A DNA stretch of 64,000 nt from Oreocharis arfaki (GCA_013398015.1 VZRR01002859.1:1-64000); one strand, 5' to 3'; shown: positions 48,006 through 61,056, counted from the stretch's first letter. Made by a program: numbers and translations. The notes: a model not told the origin generated them from the sequence alone.

Positions 48006-50658
48006 TATAATGGAAAACAATTTTTTAAAGACTCCTGCTTAATAAGAAACAGCTTTAAATCTGCCCCCAACATCAAAGGATCTGCTAGGAATTTCAGTGA
48101 AATTAAGGAGGACTTAAGCACTTATATCTACGCATAAAGCTGCTTCATAAAAGCTACTTAGGTTTCGACTATCACAAAAAAAGTATTATGTCCACTACAG
48201 TGAGCAAAGAAATCACATGAAACCATGCATGTTTCCTGCAAGTATCTCAATGGACACCCGATTTATCAAGGTCCTTCATCCCATCAGCCAAGTCATAACT
48301 GGATTGAGAAGATGAAGTCAGGGAACGGTGCGGATCCCTTAGACACACAAACTAGTTGGAAAGTTCATGTTTTTTGCTGATTAGTTCTAGAAGTAGATCA
48401 TTACATGCCGTTTTTTTATTACAAACATAAAGTATAATGTTGACTTGTCATCAGAGATGGAGAAATATTTTAAGTACAACTGGACAATCATATGCTCCCT
48501 TAGAACTATCTTCTTCTGACAAGTCTTCATTATGCTTTATGGTATTAATTAGAGACACAATATAGGAAAATATTTCAACTGTCTCAGACACTTGACAGAC
48601 GTAATATACTTTTCCCAACAGTGTAAGCTAACCTCTATATTGAAAGTGCCACTGGAGTATGTGATAATACGCCTTGCACTGTCTATGCTTCTATCTATTT
48701 AAATAGTATAGTAGGGATTGTCACTGCTTTACTGGATGGATGTCTTGTATTGTGGAGCAATAATCAACAACATTTTGTAGGGTAGATTACAAAATGTCTG
48801 AATTGTTTTGGATGAGCTTTATTCTTTTACAACAGCAGAAATCACAAAACACTTACTAAAATAAATTGATTATAAAAAATTTTAAACCATGTTTTCTTAA
48901 AGAAATACCTCCAACTTGTGGAGACAGGACAGTTACAGGTAGTTTCAGTCATAATAAGAAAGTGTATAACTATTTAGGTGAGCTAGAGAAACCTTCAGAT
49001 ACAATAGTCTTTCCCTTTAAAAAATAATTGGTCTACAACAGTTTCTCACATAGTTAATTGTCTGGAAACTAAGGTGAAAACATCCACAGGGCCAAAGAAC
49101 TCTCTGCAATGAACACTTTAGCCTTTTTGCAGCTCTCCCCAGGCTGTACCTGCAGAACAACACAACAAACTGCTATAGTCCAAGTGACCTTGATGCTGGA
49201 TAGGCTGAGCCACTTATAATTGCTCTTTTGCAGCTGGAAGGCTTGGCTCATTTTTTGCTAGGAGACATTTAGTTATTTGTGTGGCAGATTTTATGTGGAA
49301 ATTAGCTGTCGGATGATCTGGACTATGCAGCACTGACATACAGAGACAGTGTTAAAAAAAAAAAAAATTGTGTTCTGGACACTGGGCAACTTTTGCATGG
49401 AGAATGAGTCAAAAACAGGACAGTCAGTTGCTCTACAGATGGAAACAGAAATCTCTATTGTGTGCATCCTTACGATAGTGTCTTCAGCTGGATCACATCA
49501 GCCTTCCAAAATTTTTGTTCTGTTCGGTCTGTAAATTCCAGCTGGTTCCTGGTTCTACATGACCGCTCCAGTTATTTGCCATCTTAACTACACATAAAAT
49601 CTCTCTTAACTCTCTTCCCTATATACAAATGGCTGGCATACATGGATATTTCTACATCTGCTGCAACAGTCTCTATTGACCATTTTAAAGTGCCTTATCT
49701 AGGTACCATTTTGATAAATCTACAGCAGGAAACACCCAAGGGAACTTCTGGGAGGGCCAGATTCTCCACTTGGGGTTTTAATCAACATGTTTGAGCAGAT
49801 GAAATTAGTACAGCCGGAGCAGAAACTGCCTGGGGGTAATACTCTGAAAGCCTTCTTGAAGCCGCTTTGAAACGTTTTGCAACATTTGCTCAAATACTTT
49901 GTTGTGAAGAATGTGGGATCTCAGTCATTCAACTTGACTCCTGCTCAGTGTGCTGTCTCCGCAGAAGAGTGCCTGGGAAAATTTCTCACTCCCCATGGAA
50001 TTAATGACCCAAGTTAACTGGGTGTGTGAGAAGTACCACTCCGATATCTAGCTATGCAACCACTATAACACATAAACAGTATTTTATACTTTAAACTTAC
50101 ATTCTGTAGTGTTTGCCATATTTGCAATACCTCATAAAATAGATTTTCAATAGCACACATATTTTAAGTTGGTTTATAAACTAGATTATAACTACTTCTT
50201 AAGCAGAAATAGAAAGAAAGGTGTTTAGAACTATTTCTCCACTCCTAGAAGCATTTAGTTTTCAATTGTAGCAGATTCCTAAAGTCCCCCAAAGCAGCAC
50301 CTCAACAGAGGTTATATGCAGACTCTTTTCTTAAAAACAGACATGTGGGAGACTTTGCAAAGAACAATGGACGTGAAAGCAGCTTTAGCTCATACTTTAC
50401 TCCCAGCAAACTTGGTTCATGCACATATTTCTACAGGAACATAGTCACATTACTGCAGGTCTTTTACTTCATGTCTTTTACTTTAGGTTAGTACTTTGAC
50501 CCAACAGAACTGCTGCATACTGACAAAAATTCTGAGAAATTTTAATCCCAGTGCTAGTCAGGTACATAAATAAATACACAAAGTATAGAACAAACAATTG
50601 AATTCTCTTTGTTAGCATAAGGAACTCTTAGATTATGTCTAAGAAATTCTCTCTTCAG

Positions 50659-50724
50659 TTTTTTTTTGGTTTTGGGTTTTGTTTTGTTTTTTTCTTTTGT
50701 TGTTGTTGTTTGTTTGTTTTTTTC
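50659..50724. repeat. T-rich (TTTTG)n/(TTG)n tract
   Basis: A 66-bp run of T with regularly spaced G. It contains (TTG) and (TTTG) units and gives a spurious Lys/Asn/Thr-rich open frame on the minus strand. Confidence 0.9.
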
Positions 50725-53700
50725 CAACCTGGAAGTAGTTTTGAATTCTAAAATCAAATGTTTTGCCTGTCCCCACAGTGATCTCTGTTGTCTGCCTCCA
50801 CAAAGAAGGTGGATCCAATCTGGCTGTTGAGAGCAATCTTTCACACAAGGTATCACTCATGGGAATTAATGCAATAGAACAGTCCCAGAGATCATTTGAT
50901 GGCTGAACATATACAGAAGTAATAATTAAAGAAAAGGAACTTTTATAAGACTGATAAATCAGTCCAGTTTTAAACTTTCCTGGACTAGAAGTCATTAATA
51001 ACACCCTTCCTGCTAGTGGCCAGGTCTTACTATCAGTCATTATAATTATCACTATGTATTCAAAGTAGTCAGTCCTTAGCAATCACAGCTGACACCAGCT
51101 GCAAAACATGATACCAAAGACTTGATGTTACCTAATTAGCACTGATGGCAGCAGTCCTTGATGCTCTTAGTCTCCATGGTAAAGGTAAGATGGATGTTCA
51201 GTGGATGTCTTCTCCACACCCACCAAATTCCGGATCTTTCATAAGGCTAGTGAATTCCCACCCCTTAGCTTCCACGCCATTTTACTTCCTGCCTGTCCTT
51301 GGGGAATATTACTTTTCCAGGCTGTGGGAGGTGCTTTATCCTGCTGCTCATCTGCTACTGCTGCTTTTCCTAGAGCAAAAGAAGTATTTTCCCAGTTCAC
51401 TAGGTTGCATTTTTCAATGAGCACTTACTGTCCATTGGTTTGCTGTTAATAGCTCTGGGGATGCTGCTCTCAACCGGTGTTCGTATTGTCAAGGTCTTTG
51501 CTATTAACTGGCACTTAAACCGTGCATCATAACAAGAGACACCTGGCATCAAGCTGAGCCCATGTCAACAATTTCTCATAACAATTTGATATTCTGCCTA
51601 ACAGGCCAGAACTAGAACTTCACACTGTTTGCATCAAGCACAATAAGAAAAAGGCCCATGGCCAGCAATGGAAATGACTTTTTACTGGATTATTAGGTAA
51701 AAAAAAAAAAAATGTTTGCACAGTTATTCTATATTAATGTGCTCCTGTTTGGGTTCAAAAGCAGATACAACTAAAGTCTGCTTGTTGTGCTTCTACATTC
51801 ATAGGTGCAGGACGCATCTTCTTTAGCTACAGCTGTTTTATTAACTAGTATAACTGTAGCATCAGGGACTGAAAGCTACACAGGACCAGGCAGTTTTGTT
51901 AAATTTATTGCTAGATGAGCTCCCTTAGGAAAATGAGCAGCTTCCCCCTGTTTACCAGCAGGGGATCCCTTACATATATTGATGACAGGTTCCCAGTGTT
52001 GACCTGATCAGCTTTGGAAAAAAGTTGATCTAATTTCATATGCCTATAGAAACTCTTGCAAAAAATCAAGTTTTGATCCAAAACCCAACACTCTCCTCTA
52101 GGTTCTGCTAAACATTTATTAAGAAGATAGAACTGCCTTATGCCTCTCTTGTTATGCGCTGTTAGGCAGAGGAGCCACCACAGCCCTCTTTGTACTCATT
52201 ACTCGGCTTCAAGGAACGTTCCTGACTCCTCTGCCATGATTCGGTGCCATATCCAAGGTTCATACTGTACATACCCTTTTGTGACTGAGATTGTCAGTAG
52301 CTATTGAAGAAGAGAGTAATAAGCTTCTATTTTTGGATTTTGAGCTACATATACTGCATGACAGTTATGTCACCTAATTTTCAAGTATTCACTGGTTGTA
52401 TCCAAGCTTTTCTCAGCCTCATATATTTAAAACTCTGTGGAATGGCTTAACAGTGTGCAGCTGCTTAGGAAAAAATCCAAAACATCTATTTAGGGTTCTA
52501 AAAATAAGCATTTAAATGTACCTAATTACAAAGTACTAGAAACCCCACAGTACTGCAGCTATGTAACCCTGAAGGCAACAGAAATTCCCCTCTGCAGGTT
52601 AATTTAAATTCCCTTGTCTGATCAACAAGGCACTAAGTTTGAAGTGGAGCCCAGGATCTCGAACTCTTTCTTCTTGCTCTCTTATAGACCCTTTCTCTCT
52701 CCTCTGATTTCTCCATTCCAGCAAAATGACAACCTGTCTTTCATACCCAAGTTTGAGAACATTTTTAGACACAGATTCTTCTATTACCCCATCATTGAAT
52801 TACTATATATAATACTTAATTTTTCCTGGTTTTACAAAGGACATAGGGGTTACTGAGTTAAGGATTTGTCCTCAGGAGAAGGTCTCCCCCATGCTGACTT
52901 CCCAATAGACAAAAGTTATTGTCTGAGAACTTTTAAGTCCAGGGATCAGGATCTGGAGTCCGGTTTCTCTGAATGCAATCACACCCTGATCTTAGTGGTC
53001 TTGGTTTGGAAAGTTTATGTATCAAGAGGGACAATTAATCTGTTAAAAGTACCTAATTGTCTCCATCCAACATACCAGGACCTCAGCCACCTTGCTATCG
53101 TTTTACCTGGCTAAGCTGGTGTGTTGATGCTACAATACTAAATAAAGAAGTAGGGGGTACTTATTTTATGAGTTATATCATTGAACAAGATACATGATCC
53201 CAGTAAATGTAGGAGAAGGAACATGCTGCAAGCAGTCTTCCCATAAATCAAAGAATGATGTGTTGCATGTTTTACTTTGCTGATCAATGGATACTCCATC
53301 ATTATTTCCACCTAATAAGTGCTAATAGGGATGTCTTACTATCTTATCTATACTCTCCACTAAGTAACCTACCTTGGAAAACAATTAGTCTTATTTTGTT
53401 AATCTCATGTGTATAAAAATTATCTGGAATTAGTGTTGCAGTTCAGGAGAGAGGTCAGAAGTTAAGAGGAAGAATGATAATTCTCAGCAAAGATAATTGT
53501 TTTAATCTTGGATATAATCACAGTCTTTTTAGTATTCACAGAGATCTAGTGTCAACGTTTAGTTCACAGCAGATGAAAATAAATGGATTTGAGTTAGCTT
53601 CTCAGATGCCAATCTAATAAAACATTTAATGCAGGAAATATAAGTAACATATGTAGCAGAGCATAGAAGTATTTATGCAGTTTATGTAGCAGTTTTCAGG

Positions 53701-55386
53701 TGTACAACGTCAATGATTAAAGCACTACATTGTTTATTTACTCATTACAAAGCAACTGGGCTCGGTTTTATGCGAAGCAAAGACAGACTTTCATTTTAAA
53801 ATACCCTTATGGGAGTTAAGTATCACTCTATAATGACAGTAGGGGAAAAATCTGCTAAAACAATCCAGCTGCAAATTAAACAATTCAATTATCCTTTACA
53901 ATAGCTGGGGCAAGAACAAGTGCTAATGGGTACTAAACAAGAAGGTGACTTTTGTTCACTGGCTTTGTGGGTCATTTTCTGTTGCTCTTTGCACTTTGTC
54001 ACTGTTAGGGGAAACTGAGGTTGATTGATAGAAAGTATTTAAGAGTTTAGGCAGAATGCAGAGTATCTAGAATTTCAGAATTTCAGGTCATGAGCTTCCT
54101 GTCATGTCAAGTGGCACTGGATGATCCAGCCATCACTGGTTGTATTTGAGCTGGGCTAGGCACACAGCCAACAAATCTCGTCTCTGAAGACCTGCATTCA
54201 TAGATAGTTGTCTTTATTGCCTAGTGGATCTGGTTTATCATTTTCTCCAGACCACTTCAGTTTGACTGATAAATGGGTGTAGGTTCCCAGCATGACCACA
54301 GATGGTAGTGTTCCATTTGAATACTTAGAGCATTCTCTGGCGCTCCAGTCTGGTTAAGACTACCTCAGCCTATTGATGACCAATGGCTCTCACAGGAAAC
54401 TCTTCTGACTATCAAATAATATAGGATCAGTAAGGAAGTAGGTAGGAGGGCCATTCAAGCTAATTTTCAGCCGTACTTGCTACACATTATACTCTATTTT
54501 CATGCTGCAGTTGTAACACTGTCGGGAACTGCTGAGAAAAGCAGTAGAATAAGTTTAGCTTTCTGGGGCTCATTTCTGTGCTTAAAATAATTTAAAAAAA
54601 TCTGTCAGTGCAAGTATGTGGTGGACAACGAAATCTTACATTTGTATCAGTTTCCTTTTTTCCTTGTGTATTGCAAACAAAGAAGTGTAAGTCCTCCTTC
54701 AGGGATTGTTTTCTTTTATATTTTTGTATGATGCCATTGTGATGATTCTACATTAAACTGTTCTACTTTCAGAAGAGATCTCTGGTTTATAGCCCCATTT
54801 TTTATAGTTTCTATTCATGGTATGAATATTTGTTTGTATTTCATGATTTTTAACTATCGTAGTTTGGAAAGAATAATCTTGATCTTAAACCCCTCTGCTT
54901 GTCGTATCTGATTCCACAGAAATTCTGTTTCTAATTTTTTTTTTCCTTAAAAGGTTTTTACTCATGTCCTTACCCCTGTATCTTAGTCTTTCCCAGCTGT
55001 TCCCATATTCCCTCAAAAGATCCTGGTTTAATTTGATTTGAGCTTTATTTCAGTCACTGTACAAAGACAATTTCTAAAGGCAGTAAAATAATGTCCTAAA
55101 AAGCAAGTCCTATGGGAGATCTATGAAATGACAATCATCTTCTTAAAATATCACAGGCTTATTATGCAAAGTATTTCAGTAATGAATAATGTACTCCAAG
55201 CTATAAGCATGCAACCCAATTTCTTATTTCTCTTTTAAGCCATTCACAGGAATCCACTGACCGAATTAGATTTCTGCTAACTTGCCATTCAGTTTTAGGA
55301 AAGAAAAGTTATTATTGTATTTGTGCAAACCATTTTCTTCCTTGCTTACGCAACATAACCTTTGATGTTTTTAATAAAAATATAAT

Positions 55387-55406
55387 TATATATATATATA
55401 TATATA
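55387..55406. repeat. (TA)10 microsatellite
   Basis: Ten uninterrupted TA dinucleotides following an AT-rich lead-in. Confidence 0.95.
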
Positions 55407-56025
55407 AGTGAGGTTCAATTTTGATTTAAAGAGTGACTTCTTGTGAAAAAGTGACAGACTAGGATTATATAGATGGGCTAGTACAAAGCAAAGCTGATAA
55501 GGTACATCTATACCCTGGCTTAATGATGGTGCTCACAACATAACTGAAGAACTGTGATGGTGTCTGGTTACTGACAGCGGCCTTCTCTTCCTTCCTTTTC
55601 TCCTTTGTTCTCTCTGACTTACCCCAAGGCTGTACAATTACTGATCTATTATTCCACTGCCAATCATTAGCTAATTCTTATTAAAAACTTTTTGCCCATT
55701 ACAATACTGTAGATGTCACAATGTTACACAATCCTTGTTACTGTATTTCTCCCCGCAGATTTCTTAGATTGAAATGGGCGTTGAAGTAATTTAGACTAAG
55801 GCAGTAATGAAATGGAAGGGGCGATTGTGAAGAGCTAAGTGAGTAACCTAAGGTCAGACTTACTAAATCTTAACTAAATATCCAAATAGCAAGGAAACTT
55901 AGGCACAACTCAACTTCTATTTCTGTTCTTTCTTAATTATCCTTGTACTGAATATTAATATTTTCATAATATAAAACCTGAAAAGAACTTTATTAAACAT
56001 ACATACACATTTATACATCTTTCTT

Positions 56026-56040
56026 TGTGTGTGTGTGTGT
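56026..56040. repeat. short (TG)n microsatellite
   Basis: About seven TG units, followed by TTTGTGT. Confidence 0.9.
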
Positions 56041-56121
56041 TTGTGTATTAAGAAAATCTATGTGCTTCAATATTTATGTCTGTTTCCTCTGTCAAGTTAA
56101 AATCCTGTTGTCTTGAGTGAG

Positions 56122-57062
56122 GTATCGTTCAATATTTTTACCAGTAATCTGGTAGAGTAAGTGCAGGCTGTTCTTATTAATCATTCCACAAAATTTAAGC
56201 CAACATGGCTAGCCAGTATGCTGCAGGATTGAAAGAAAATAAAAAAAAAATTTTTGAATTTGAACAAACAATTGCATGAAATTCAACACAAGCAAGTTCC
56301 AAGTGATGAATCATTTGCATAAACTTGTTTCAAACGTATCTGGTTAGTTAATCAGATAAAAAAAAAATCTATAAAAGCATGTAGAGGTTGTNGACGTATC
56401 TGGTTAGTTGATCGTTCTCTATAAAAGCATGTAGAGGTTGTAGTAGATCATCACCTGAACATGAATCAAAATTCTGCCAAAGAAACTCTGACCAAACAAA
56501 CCACAACAAAAAAACCTCCAGAGATTATCGTTGATATAGAGAAAGGGGTGTTTTCTGTAAGATGCATTTCATATTTTTTCCCCTCTATTTATTACCTGTA
56601 AGGCCCCAAGGCTGAAACATTAAGTGCAGAGAGTGTAGTAGAGAGCAATGAGAATCCTTGGTCTAGAATATTGGTCTTCATGAGGTCTAGAAAGCATGAC
56701 CTATGACTAAAAATTGGAAAAATTGTAATTGTTTAGCCAGAAGACTGAGGTGTATTGAGATAGTCTTAAAAAACATAAAAGGCTGCTGTTGGAAATGAAG
56801 GAATATTCTATTTATGACCACAGCAGATAGAATAAATAACAATTTGCCTTGGCCTCAAAAACGTATAAATTTATATTTAGGAAAAAGTGTTTCATGGTAA
56901 TACTAGTGAAGTTTCCTGTGAGACTGTGGCATCGCATCACCTTTCTTTTCTTGTGAGCTGAACTAATATCTGTCAGAAATAACTGAGGGAATGTTGCTCC
57001 TGTCTGGGATATTTAAAATATTAGATGACCTACTAAAGTTCATTCCAGCATTATGAATACGT
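56122..57062 (+). mobile_element. ancient CR1/L3-like LINE, RT end to 3' UTR
   Basis: Blocks appear in family order. 'TTCAATATTTTTACCAGTAA' with 'TCTGGTAGAGTAAGTGCA' corresponds to the F-NDLD-GIE-AL part of the RT. 'ATGAAATTCAACACAAGCAA' is the MKFN-SKC block. Then come 'GGTCTAGAAAGCATGACCTA', 'AAGACTGAGGTGTATTGAGA', 'CATAAAAGGCTGCTGTTGGA', 'TATTTAGGAAAAAGTGTTTC' and finally 'TATTAGATGACCTACTAAAG' before a decayed octamer zone (ATTATGAATACG). It carries many stops and indels, plus a one-base N gap at 56392. It is the most complete of the ancient LINE copies in the window. Confidence 0.7.
56334..56441. other. N gap with near-duplicate flanks (probable assembly artefact)
   Basis: A single N at 56392 separates 56334-56391 from 56394-56441. 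Both begin ACGTATCTGGTTAGTT and end TATAAAAGCATGTAGAGGTT plus GT. The middles differ: the left copy has an A-run inserted (AATCAGATAAAAAAAAAATC), the right has GATCGTTC. This fits two overlapping contig ends with low-quality or polymorphic sequence left unmerged, in a place that also contains a homopolymer. Confidence 0.85.
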
Positions 57063-57769
57063 TATTTTAAGATTATTTCTTTTGTTTTTACATGTTTTTT
57101 AGGTTATTTCTGTTTATATAGTAGATATAACACATAGACATATTTTTTAATAGAGCAGCAGAACCTTCCAAAACTACTGCTGTGGGATAAGTAAATGACA
57201 GCAGTATTTAGATGGTTTTTGACAGATCAATACTTGTGAGCTTTACTTTGTGTCATACCTCTTAAAAATCAAAAAACAGGTTGTATCCAAAAGGCTGGAT
57301 AGTTCACAAACTGATGCACAACACTAGAGAATGTAAAACTTTAAACAAAAATAGAATTTACAGGAAAGAGGCATCAAGTCAATCCTTCCCTATACTATGA
57401 ATTCTCAAGCTTTTTTGAACTTGTTGAAAACTCCAGAAGCCTTTGAGCCAGGCTTACATGGCTCCAGTTAAGTCCCTGCTGTGTTGTGCATGTCAAAATC
57501 CATTGAACTGCTGACTGCAGCTGGCTTGATATACTGAGCTGTTTATTTCTGGGAATTTTATGCATTTGACCAGTTTTGAATTTTTAATGAAATGCTTATG
57601 GCTTAACACAGGAGAAAACAATAAAGTAAATGGCACTGATTCTCATACTGCTTACATCAGTTTGTGTTTGAATTAACTTCACAAATGTCAGTGGAATTTC
57701 TTCTTGATTACACTAATGAAACCAACTCAGAATCAGGCATGCTTTTTAAAACAAAATAAATCTCTGTTT
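57063..57769. other. AT-rich sequence, no feature seen
   Basis: No gene or recognisable repeat between the ancient LINE and the motif-rich block downstream. Confidence 0.5.
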
Positions 57770-58190
57770 ATTTTTAAAAAATACTTCATCTCCAAATGCT
57801 TTAAATACATAGTTAAACACCAAGTTAATAGCAAACAGCATTGTTCTCCCAAGTTGCGGCTCAATTTTCTCACTCTGATTAGCTAGCAATTTGTACAATT
57901 ATACCTAAATGGATGCAATGCTGATTTCACTGCTTATTTTATTATAGCACTAACGCAGGTACAGACCTATCTGCAATGCTTGTTTACAGTATTACTCATA
58001 AACAATTTTTTTACACACCCTATTAAAATTTCTCAGCTTGATTAGCTACCAATCTGCACTAAAACACTCAAGTTAAAATGAAAAGCTAATTGCTCTGAGT
58101 TGCTCAGATCATTTACACGCAACAGGATTTATTGGTGCTAATGAAGCTCCAGAACAGGATAGCTTGTGCCTCACAGCCTTTTTCTGCCTT
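57770..58190. promoter_or_regulatory. candidate conserved non-coding/enhancer-like block
   Basis: The block contains two copies of a 32-bp module at 57866-57897 and 58029-58060. They agree at 25 of 32 positions and share TTTCTCA and TGATTAGCTA followed by CAAT. GATTA/TAATC is the core bound by bicoid-type (OTX/PITX-like) homeodomains, and further TAAT/ATTA cores occur between and after the modules (for example GCTAATTGCTC near 58085). No coding frame or transposon signature is present. Motif density and the spaced duplication are seen directly. Conservation and enhancer activity are inference only. Confidence 0.3.
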
Positions 58191-59242
58191 TCTACTTAAT
58201 AATAAAATACATTAAAAATGTTGATATTAGAAAGTTCTTTTAGACCTGTAAGGTAACCAATCAATCTGATGATACCTTTAAGTCTGTGAAAAAGCCACTG
58301 AAATCAGTAGAACTCTAGAAATCCTAACTAAAAATTGTATTTTGGGACTAATTATTTAGAGAAAAGTATTCAGTCAAAGAAAAAATATCCTCTCCCAATT
58401 CCACCTTATTAGGTAGCAAAATTTGATTTTGATGCAAATCAGACTTTTTTTGTTTTCGCACAAGGGCAAGGAAATTTGGGATTTCTAAAACAAGAGCTCA
58501 TGAATATAATTTCTAAATAATATGGTTGTTTAGTTTGAAATATCACCTGATAACAGTTTGTTTGCTACAACACAAGTTTATTTTCACTGCATAATTGTTC
58601 TTTCTTTCCTCTGCCTTTTCCAATGTGCAAGATTTTGCAATGGGCAACATATTTCTCCTGCTGCACTGTTTCATATTGGTTCAAGAGAGGGGAACATAAG
58701 TCTGTCATCAACCACAGCATAGTTCATGGCTTGGAAAGGTAAGGCTTCTGAACCTGGAAAGGCAGAGGCTGGAGAAAATACAGAAATCAGGTCTAGGACA
58801 AATACTCTGATCACTGAGAAACTGTGCTAAAACCTTGTACTTGTCAGTCTTGCGAAACTCAAGTGCATTTGTGAATCCACAGCCTAGACCCTATAAAAAT
58901 CAAGTTAGTTTCCTAAATGTTTCAGCTTGCCAAACGTGTAGTCTTGACATAATAAGAGAGAAGAACAAGAAACAAGTCCAAAAACATGAAAGGGCTGATC
59001 TGCCTCTGAAATGCTCTGCAAGGGAAAGAGGGGGCCACCATTTACCTGGTATAACACTTACCTGATAAGTGTGAGACCTGAAATCCATAATCATCTTGGG
59101 CTGATGAAGTTAAATGCCATTAACTGCTTAAAAACCATATCAGCTGTTAGTTGTAGCTACATTCTACTTTTTCTGCTGGAGATGGAACAATACAGATCAA
59201 AGTTTCTAATAATGAGGCACAGCAAAAACATGAAGGAAATAG
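58191..59242. other. AT-rich sequence, no feature seen
   Basis: No exon or recognisable repeat. Short open frames overlap on both strands near 58835-59094 without motifs. Confidence 0.5.
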
Positions 59243-59247
59243 ACTTT

Positions 59248-59909
59248 TGTGCTGGATCTGGATGGGATGGAGTCATTTTTCTTCATGGAAGCCCTTATGG
59301 TGCTGCGGTTTGAATCTGTGGCCAAATGTTGTTAACACACCAGTGCTCTGGTTACTGCTGAGCAGCTGCACAGCATCAAAGCTGCTTTTGCTTCCCACAC
59401 TGCCCCCAGCCCTTCAATAAAACCCATTGAGGCTATGTTTTTTCTTCCTTTTTCTCACTCTGCTTCCTGAACTAGTGGACTGGGGAAGGGGAACTAGCAG
59501 ATTGGGGGGGAAGGGGCTTAGACACAGACAGGACAGCTGACCACAACTGACCAAAGGTTTATCCTATACAAAATCATGCTCTACAGTAAAAGCTGGGGAA
59601 AGAAAGAGGAAAGTAGTGGTATTTGGAGTGATGGCTTTTGTCTTCCCAAATAACTGTTATGTATGTGGAAGCCCTGCTTTTCTGGAGATGGCTGAACACC
59701 AGCCTGCTCATGACAACTACTGAATGAATCCTTTATTTTGCTTTGCTTGCACATGCAGCTTTTGCTTTTCCACTTAAACTGCCGTTAATATGAAGACACA
59801 AGATTTATCTCTCTTTCGCTCTTCCGATTCCATTCTCCCTCCTGCTGGGGCAGAGGTGTATGGTCTGCTCTGTGGGGCCTTAGCTGCTAACTGGGGTCAA
59901 CACATTGCA
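59248..59909 (+). mobile_element. full-length solo LTR with 5-bp target duplication (ERVL-like)
   Basis: It begins TGTGCTGGATCTGG and ends CACATTGCA. The exact 5-bp duplication ACTTT flanks it (59243-59247, 59910-59914). Internal order: 'TTGTTAACACACCAGTGCTC', 'GTTACTGCTGAGCAGCTGCA', 'GGACAGCTGACCACAACTGA', 'GGAGTGATGGCTTTTGTCTT', 'TGGAGATGGCTGAACACCAG', 'TTTATTTTGCTTTGCTTGCA' and 'CTAACTGGGGTCAACAC'. This matches an abundant bird LTR family from U3 to U5. The TATA box is degraded (CAGTAAAAGC where the family has TATAAAGC), so promoter activity is doubtful. A truncated antisense relative lies at 27.9 kb. Five-base duplication fits ERVL or ERV1, so the class is an inference. Confidence 0.85.
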
Positions 59910-59914
59910 ACTTT

Positions 59915-60924
59915 GTAGCCAGCTCATGAAGGCTGAGCTGAATTTGAGAAGCATAAAATACTTCTACACCGTGATGTGAAATGTATAAATCCTTAAGAAT
60001 CACACAGATCCCTCATGGTGTTTTCAGTCCAAGAAAAAAGAAAACAGGATAGTTATAATAGAAATTTGAGGAGTTCTAGCCTATTGGCTGGATATCAGCT
60101 GGCTCTTTAAAACACTTGCACTCAGTAAACAAAAGTTGTTCTTCAAATAGGGAGGCCAGAGTTTTTTTCACTGATTTATTCATAAGTAGAATATGTCCTC
60201 GACATGTCAAAGTCAATGGCGAAAAGCAAATAAAATTTCACAAGTGAACTTTGTCAGAATGAGAATACAGAAGTTATCCTCTTAACATTATCAGGGATAT
60301 TTCTTAGAAAATGCGATGGAATGCGTATATCAGAAAAGAAGCATTCTTTGATACATAGGTGTAAAAAATGTTCATTAAGAGTTCATTGAACTCAGTAATG
60401 TTACTTTTACATTGGCAGGAATAATCCTATCTGTAAGCAAATACATGCTATGATAACTGAACCCTAGAAAAAATTTCACAGATGAAACCACTGTCAGTTT
60501 ACAGTTTATTTTGAATTTAGAAATATCTTACTCCACTCAGACAGATGAAATGTCAGTGACTTTCCAAAGTGTTAAAGCTTTTCAAAAGAAATATTGTGAT
60601 GACAGTAGAAATTAATGTGATAAGCAAGCAGTTTCAGTAAATACCATCTTGTTAAAATGTCAACAGCTAGTCAAGAAAGACAAACTACATGTTTTAATAT
60701 GAATTTGTACCCAGAGGGAAGCTTTACAGTGTAAAATATTACAGAATAAACGTTTTGAAGCAAATTATATTAAATTCTATTTGCAACCTTTAGTTTTTTC
60801 TATCAGGCTTTTTTACTTATGTTAAAAGATGGTTACCCTTTTAAAACTTCATAAACAAATTAAATAATGACAAATAAGTAAAAACGAGTTACAGATGCTG
60901 TGATAAAGAACAATATTGCAAGAA
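59915..60924. other. AT-rich sequence, no feature seen
   Basis: No gene, RNA or recognisable repeat. Confidence 0.5.
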
Positions 60925-61012
60925 ATGGGCTATTGAATTTAGTACAGAGGATATCAAACTAGATATTCTAATTGTCTCTCCAACCTTAAAAACCTCATGA
61001 TTTTACAAATCT
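60925..61012 (+). mobile_element. CR1 3' end fragment
   Basis: 'ATCAAACTAGATATTCTAAT' is followed by 'TGTCTCTCCAACCTTAAAAA' and 'CCTCATGATTTTAC'. This parallels the last bases of a CR1 3' UTR (family form GG-TGGACTAGAT-ATCTAATTGTCTCTTCCAACC, then ATGATTCT). It is short and somewhat diverged, and an LTR lies 45 bp downstream. Confidence 0.5.
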
Positions 61013-61056
61013 CAAAGAAAGTGTAAAAGGACCTTAAAAGATCCCACATGTGACGT

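Larger units (their letters stand above)
48006..56121. other. AT-rich sequence, no gene seen
   Basis: About 8.1 kb with no recognisable exon, RNA gene or interspersed repeat. It holds the T-rich tract and TA/TG microsatellites listed separately. Slightly GC-richer unassigned patches lie at about 49730-50040, 51130-51560 and 52140-52260. Confidence 0.5.

Noticed and set aside
47533..48042. 169-residue Ser/Cys-rich frame and overlapping frames on both strands
   Set aside because: These lie in an antisense LTR whose GC-rich units keep several frames open by composition.
50639..51082. 147-residue minus-strand frame with a Lys/Asn/Thr-rich tail
   Set aside because: The tail is a T-rich simple repeat read antisense, and the rest has no recognisable motif or splice context.
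52600..53160. Possible 3' exon with AATAAA near 53140
   Set aside because: Two short frames separated by stops, no splice or domain evidence. A lone poly(A) signal is common in AT-rich DNA.
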